DNA of 8,940 bases from an uncultured Verrucomicrobiales bacterium. GTDB lineage: Bacteria; Verrucomicrobiota; Verrucomicrobiia; Verrucomicrobiales; Akkermansiaceae. How positions within the stretch are numbered: the stretch's first letter is position 1; the number at the start of each line of letters is the position of its first letter. The position numbers and the translations under genes are program-made. This document shows positions 6,601 through 8,940 of this stretch, one piece after another. The stretch spans positions 1-8,940 of the forward strand of contig CALBVA010000012.1 of assembly GCA_937969125.1 (NCBI GenBank), read 5' to 3'. The notes under the pieces were generated by a model. That model saw only the letters and a program-made list of their open reading frames with translations. It was not told the DNA's origin and did not search any database.

Positions 6601-8940
6601 GCGACTGTGATCGGTAACTATCCGGATCTTCTTCGGGAGCTTGAGAAGACTGAGAGCTTGAGACTACTTCAGATTTTACAGGTTCTTTATCGCGACCTTC
6701 CCTCGTCCGAAATCCCGGAACTTCTCGGGCAATCGCTAGCCCGTCTTAAGGCGAGGAATCACGAGACTGATCTCAAGATGCTTCGGGATCTCATGGCGAA
6801 AAACGGAGGCAAAATGACGACGGAGCAAGGTTTGGCCTGGGAGCTGATCGCCAAGAATGCCCGTCACGATCCCGGGCATGCGGCGCAGGCTATCGAGGAG
6901 ATTATTGGTAACAATCTCGCTGCAGGGACCCGGCTGATGGTCACTGACCCGAAGAAGAAAATTTGGCATCTCAATGCCACCGATAGATGGGTTCGTGAAG
7001 CTCTAAAGCCGCTTCTGAAGGGGGAGTCGAAAGCTGATCGCCTCTCAAATATCAAAGTCATCAATCGACTGATGAGGGGTAAATTGGCCCCCGATCTTCT
7101 GGCAGCCCGGGATGGTATTCTCAAGCATGACAAATCGTTGGGAGAGCACTTCGAGGAACTGCTGACCGAGGTGGCCCATCATGAAAGGCGGGCTCACCGG
7201 GCCGAGGTCCTCATTGCCGTGCTCCGACCGCTGCTCGCCGGTCTGACCGTAGAGGAACGTCAGACAATGGCGGTCCTCTATCTGGACAAGTTCGCCTATT
7301 TCCTGGGGGGCGATTCGGCCACGGCGGAAAGGGATGTCGTATGGATCAATGAGAACCTCCCCAAGGAATTCCCCAGCCTCGTGGATTATTTCTCGGCTCT
7401 CCGACTTTCAAGTTTCGATCCGAAGGATGATGAACTCGCGAAACGGATCTCTGATCACTGGGCAAGCTGGCTAAAGCAGGCCGACTTTAACACGCCCTTG
7501 GCGATGGATGCCGCCGCTGCCCTCGTCACGACTGATCGACTTCGGAGCGGATTGGTCACGGAGAATCTCTGGAGCTGGATCACTACGGCTCTGCGAAACT
7601 ATCACCAGCGGATGCCTGAGAAATTCACTCCGCTAAAGTTTGGAACCCTTGATTTCAGAGTGGAGAAGGTCGAGCAAATGGGGGAGGTCGCCAATGACTT
7701 CCTCGACCTCGCCGGTGAGATCGTTTTGCTCGAAGATGATGAAAACAACTACAGTCAGAACCGCCTTCGCCGGAATATCAGCGAGCGACTCCTCCCTCTT
7801 GCGATCGAGAGAAAGAGATCCGGGGCGGTCAAAAACTTCGTGAGCTGCGAACCCAGCCGGAGTCACGGAGATCTGAGTCGCATCGTGACTCTCGCTGAAG
7901 CCGGGGAATACGCCGCCGCTGCCACCTTGGTTGCTCGGAAGAACTACCCCTATCAGTTGACCAAGGTTCTTTTCTTTAAAAAACAAACGGAGCAGTATCT
8001 ACCCGCCTTTTTGGAAGCCTTGCCTGAAGAGGCTCGCTACCGGGCGGAGGTGGTCTTGTCCGCTCTACCGGATGCGGAGGGCGAAGACGCTCCTGGAACA
8101 GCTTGGGAGGAACGATTGTCACGCCTCGCTCCTCGCTTTGCCAAGGAGGGCCCTGATGATCCGCTCCCCCGTCTGGAGATTCTCGCTTATCTCGCCCAGT
8201 CTGGCAGCGCCTTCGATTTGTTGGACAAGGAAATCCGGACCATTGAGCAAGAGCTGAGCTATGCCTCTGTCAGCGGTTCGAATGAAGATTACCAAACGAT
8301 CCCCATCACCAGGCAGTTGATTCTTGCGGTCATCGCCCGTGATCTGAAAAAACAGGACAATCGCTCCTTCAATCGTCACTTTAGTGCCTTCCATAAAACG
8401 AAGGCCGCCAATCGCTGGGACCTGTCCGATGGGGTCGGAGACCTCTTGACTGTCTTTAAGGATCACTGTTGGCAGAGCTTACAGGACGATCCGAACCCCA
8501 CCGATCAGGCTCTTCGTCTTTCGGAGCAGATGCGCCTCGTTCATCAGCAACTTCTGAATTCCAAAAGAGAGCTCAAGAAACCTCTTATCCGTCAGGCGAC
8601 CGCCTTGTCATACTCGCTTCATTGCCTGGCCGGCACTCCGGAGGTCTGGGAGAAGTGGCTCGGGGAGCTCATCGCTGATGAGAAGAATGCTCAGACCAAA
8701 ACCCTCGGTCGAGAAAGCCTCTTGGCTCTCATGCCGGGGCTGAGATCACCGGCTTGGGATAATCTTGAGGGAGAGATCCGGAAATCCCTCGGGACAGCCC
8801 TGCTGACTGATGTCCTGATCCAGCAAGGACTTCCGGAAGACCATCCCGGAGTGATTAAGAGACTGACCGAGGAGAAGCTCTTCAAAAAAGAGGAGTTAAT
8901 TGAAATCATCGATGCCCTCCCGCCCGAAACAATCGCGCTG
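628..8940 (+). CDS. Giant exported TPR / helical-repeat protein (3' end outside the window)
   Basis: The frame is uninterrupted for 2771 codons and still open at the window end, so the protein exceeds 2771 residues (roughly 300 kDa or more). The ATG at 628 is chosen because it gives a textbook signal peptide and overlaps the previous stop; the same frame has a stop shortly upstream, in the line starting at 481. Order of parts: signal peptide 1-21; TPR-type array about 40-925; a short strand-like segment about 926-1002; divergent acidic helical sequence about 1003-1390; an acid-free basic stretch 1391-1440; a CxC pair 1461/1463; an isolated TPR unit 1507-1545; then helical sequence to the edge. 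Only eight cysteines occur (494, 845, 1461, 1463, 1646, 2407, 2614, 2666), which fits an exported protein. TPR solenoids are known as protein-binding scaffolds. I see no protease, glycosidase, kinase or cohesin/dockerin motif, and no membrane segment after the signal. The anchoring domain, if any, would be in the missing C-terminus. Location in periplasm, outer membrane or outside is not decided. Confidence 0.92.
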   Translation, partial: MKAISSFALIIIALLTSPSFAEPGEKTKRYHQVLLKRPEDANLLSRFVQTWDDEESEGEPVDWLIKRVEKKGTAADFRVLAALHESEGRDKEALEVLMEAVKKFGNDTPLLLARAQARARLLAYEAALMDLDLIKGDPDLERKAMTLKGTWLLRAGKASEAVEAWLAAVKKFPEDEAFREDLIEILLVESLHEQAASAQQELIKMTRDPYQKALRNLRLAEIQLLALQEAEGLATYEAVMTASGPGTWLEREVLAQVERFFLRSDDIQALRDYFQKLREKHPRRIAIHKALALQMARNGELPEAVQLFREVIQITPGDLGNREELISFLEEFQKYEEARIELRTLLEQREDDIELWKRMVTLETTLRNPNGARDAIGKIRALLPEDAGAVEELARLYVGAHLPEEAENTLREGIESWPEADELVVGYARILIDRNDLPAAKKIWMEMAASGDREKVLTASMMMRRHKMPGEAFEVLMNRVGDFDNDALFLEQLCSVANEVAQARRVVPHSLTLVRLAQGASDLENSVATAVKVILRARALKAVIEDLEKLTPATTNDLALLAELHVMGGRVAAGRRALAAIGDDPIGKLFEVRFEEQRGEFERAIGLLRKIIEFDGGRKPVLLRRMVQLHRSARDLEGALTAVDEWRRVAPGDPQAWMTRVNLLLQLKRPEKAVRELRRMVMKFGPGDGRRAKLASAEESAGNLRAALKVYEQLYNDAEGENEKLKWADRWASMAIKQGRVLELVEYFERRARKNPRSIIPLLGLAIIREKLGDAREAREVLEEAARRRPDDAELLIRIAKFENGRNRFRAGKKWLEKAIKIERGSRAKQLLANQLLKEKKFDECLALLETIPAEGGDPRRIEAMVEDLIRFGHRRKAVAYLDRLLPQHHHDWRLVYLRGVLHRQAGEVDEAARRFAELESAKMELPGYPTPTEPVTAAGLPISWTPEMKEVATLWLRMTDGSFHFIDFENRAPHLVRGYTSSLFTLPASVGEARLRGLLQRVILKQYEADEVLRKQATLDLLAGLPVDLAIVIKAELEPEILREELEQKLTAGAAEIRHAVMWMRVSKTGAPRGGNVLEAAAAVLLNDSPAELIELLADASQSRGLAPARVLELSRQAFAALDPEARSMSLGTLSRVGRQFPPFSNEAKVFQEDLLRSISEMELSEDVGDFPGLERMIHEVIASGDGQLAVKLFNQWIRLGSSNHGIMQQGQSLRMQEGLELVVRGRDITRFMKRYSRLSVGRGEAAQRRDEIHRLLGTRPAEKSVLSLKTLLPHLGEIENPVARGMILHAMELDEELNELISNLPVSGDVESVLFVSGVHQSRGDLHKAYAALSALPENSITNDLELRANEYLLSAAAQLVEKGADPAGFDRTQDAIDRVVRYVDHDDLYRVMVILGKTVSRNVRRLQYTQLRQTNQRVTVQGLRNRRASRQGSPISSDAALQLIYRESDLTPTLDAACRCIRASKYYRPDYGNEVERIMIFIMRKNLEEKVLALLKPKPDAGAEEFARHARIAHDLDQPGFALEAWNKVLIREPGNPVARVGQFIESKADQRDWSLFSRKKSGPVAEQNLGVFFKDFAPSLKDDRTLAKLGLQIVIYYLAELDDDLRGSTALSWVGGFLNEVSRYVVAQDSAQVGPELVVQLCRAMITERATTGAAMRLLIADHALLNVFNLSQETMRTLAEESLRTVLTTALRKTPPGEFVRWKGSGHEADGEASLTFLARDRALRTNGPLLSEDLWKLLAEHRPADHALLTAAIAGDLKALKAALPADPKARSSKAILAAYALVTAPEVPEMTDFSAEVAKAVLSERDAQISDVWFSRLLQENGSSGVTRWLDALTTAALGDEERQALLLELGLKYFPDPDREQHEKLGENLEELAGSHGDLVLDWLAASRIAALYPELPERHFEEVSGRLLIEGSGWFEKNDLLKSRPEAARVSYLLDVLETLEKSREGNWERIANIGRAVRANENYDAFLRELVAHKTASENELATVIGNYPDLLRELEKTESLRLLQILQVLYRDLPSSEIPELLGQSLARLKARNHETDLKMLRDLMAKNGGKMTTEQGLAWELIAKNARHDPGHAAQAIEEIIGNNLAAGTRLMVTDPKKKIWHLNATDRWVREALKPLLKGESKADRLSNIKVINRLMRGKLAPDLLAARDGILKHDKSLGEHFEELLTEVAHHERRAHRAEVLIAVLRPLLAGLTVEERQTMAVLYLDKFAYFLGGDSATAERDVVWINENLPKEFPSLVDYFSALRLSSFDPKDDELAKRISDHWASWLKQADFNTPLAMDAAAALVTTDRLRSGLVTENLWSWITTALRNYHQRMPEKFTPLKFGTLDFRVEKVEQMGEVANDFLDLAGEIVLLEDDENNYSQNRLRRNISERLLPLAIERKRSGAVKNFVSCEPSRSHGDLSRIVTLAEAGEYAAAATLVARKNYPYQLTKVLFFKKQTEQYLPAFLEALPEEARYRAEVVLSALPDAEGEDAPGTAWEERLSRLAPRFAKEGPDDPLPRLEILAYLAQSGSAFDLLDKEIRTIEQELSYASVSGSNEDYQTIPITRQLILAVIARDLKKQDNRSFNRHFSAFHKTKAANRWDLSDGVGDLLTVFKDHCWQSLQDDPNPTDQALRLSEQMRLVHQQLLNSKRELKKPLIRQATALSYSLHCLAGTPEVWEKWLGELIADEKNAQTKTLGRESLLALMPGLRSPAWDNLEGEIRKSLGTALLTDVLIQQGLPEDHPGVIKRLTEEKLFKKEELIEIIDALPPETIAL
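745..3402 (+). repeat. TPR-type helical repeat array (residues about 40-925 of the giant protein)
   Basis: Successive 30-35 residue helix pairs show the TPR pattern: a small residue at position 8, Gly or an equivalent mid-unit turn, Ala near position 20, and Pro near position 32 followed by an acidic residue. The clearest units are at residues 78-107, 142-175 (ending KKFPED), 286-319 (NGELPEA then ITPGD), 393-421, 423-452, 624-655 (ARDLEGA then VAPGD), 761-792 (EKLGDAREA then RRRPDD) and 893-925 (RQAGEVDEA). Residues about 460-610 are less regular. The array is on the scale of 20 or more units if continuous. The DNA itself is not repetitive, so the duplications are old or the repeats are held only by structure. 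TPR arrays bind protein partners; no partner can be named from this sequence. Confidence 0.82.
3403..3633 (+). other. Non-TPR segment between the two solenoid halves (residues about 926-1002)
   Basis: The helix-pair pattern stops after residue 925. A Pro/Thr-rich linker (LPGYPTPTEP) follows, then residues about 953-990 alternate polar and hydrophobic residues with several aromatics (for example LWLRMTDGSFHFIDFEN), as beta strands do. Helical sequence resumes near residue 993. It may be a small inserted strand pair or domain, or a hinge between two solenoids. I do not recognise a family. The boundaries are approximate and the strand assignment is by eye. Confidence 0.45.
3634..4797 (+). other. 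Divergent helical region (residues about 1003-1390)
   Basis: The sequence stays Leu/Glu/Ala-rich, with proline and glycine at intervals consistent with short packed helices, but TPR consensus positions are mostly not met. One TPR-like pair is visible near residues 1313-1340 (SGVHQSRGDLHKAYAAL). HEAT-like or degenerate TPR helices are the most likely fold. No active-site motif is seen. Base and codon use look the same as in the TPR half, so nothing suggests a foreign insertion. Confidence 0.5.
4798..4947 (+). other. Basic, acid-free segment (residues 1391-1440)
   Basis: Fifty consecutive residues contain no Asp or Glu but eleven Arg/Lys (R1393, K1400, R1404, R1407, R1408, R1415, R1420, R1427, R1429, R1430, R1433). 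They are also rich in Gln, Asn, Ser and Thr. The flanking sequence is acidic (VDHDD just before). The stretch looks like an exposed linker or an anionic-ligand binding surface rather than a solenoid helix. Its role is unknown. Confidence 0.6.
5146..5262 (+). repeat. Isolated well-formed TPR unit (residues about 1507-1545)
   Basis: After about 580 residues with weak TPR character, a good helix pair returns: EEFARHARIAHDLDQPGF as helix A and turn, then ALEAWNKVLIREPGNP as helix B with the typical Pro-Gly-Asn-Pro exit and the next helix starting at VARVGQF. It shows that the second half of the protein has the same ancestry as the N-terminal array, or at least the same fold in part. Confidence 0.65.
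5263..8940 (+). other. C-terminal helical region, continuing past the window (residues about 1546-2771)
   Basis: About 1225 residues of acidic, leucine-rich sequence with tryptophans spread through it, mostly readable as amphipathic helices. Scattered TPR-like pairs occur, for example near residues 2419-2438 (LAEAGEYAAAATLV). Two spots look non-helical: residues about 2112-2130 (VTDPKKKIWHLNATDRW) and about 2332-2350 (KFTPLKFGTLDFRVEK). There is no transmembrane segment, no Ig-like or cadherin-like repeat, no PEP-CTERM or type IX sorting tail and no enzyme motif in the visible part. I cannot assign a family; a degenerate TPR or HEAT-like solenoid is the best description. Confidence 0.5.

Noticed and set aside
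1..8940. CRISPR array, tRNA/rRNA, insertion sequence, terminator hairpin or phage attachment site
   Set aside because: I looked on both strands and saw none. The whole window is protein-coding, with no gap between genes.

Overview
The window is fully coding on the + strand. It holds two genes, both cut by a window edge. The first is the 3' end of an unidentified alpha-helical protein (2..631, open at the left edge). The second is one giant reading frame that starts at 628 and is still open at the last base, 8940. I translated this second frame codon by codon and found no in-frame stop in 2771 codons. It has no annotated partner in the rest of the window because it covers everything to the right of 628.

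Layout. The two genes overlap by four bases (ATGA, 628..631), so they are probably co-transcribed and translationally coupled. The giant protein begins with a clean Sec signal peptide (residues 1-21), so it is predicted to leave the cytoplasm. Residues about 40-925 read as a long array of tetratricopeptide (TPR)-type helix pairs. A short segment that looks strand-forming follows (residues about 926-1002). After that come about 1770 residues of acidic, leucine-rich, mostly helical sequence in which TPR consensus is largely lost, with one good TPR unit reappearing at residues about 1507-1545. Two local oddities stand out in the middle: a 50-residue stretch with eleven Arg/Lys and no Asp/Glu (about 1391-1440), and a Cys-x-Cys pair (1461/1463) just after it.

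Organism. Neither gene is a marker, so this is inference. The giant exported TPR protein and the moderately GC-rich coding sequence (GC not computed) suit a member of the PVC superphylum, with Verrucomicrobiota my first guess and Planctomycetota second. Confidence is low.

There is no intergenic space of any size, and I see no RNA gene, mobile element, CRISPR array, terminator or origin. The sequence gives no enzymatic motif for either gene. The most that can be said of function is that the second gene encodes a very large exported protein-protein interaction scaffold and that the first gene is expressed with it.
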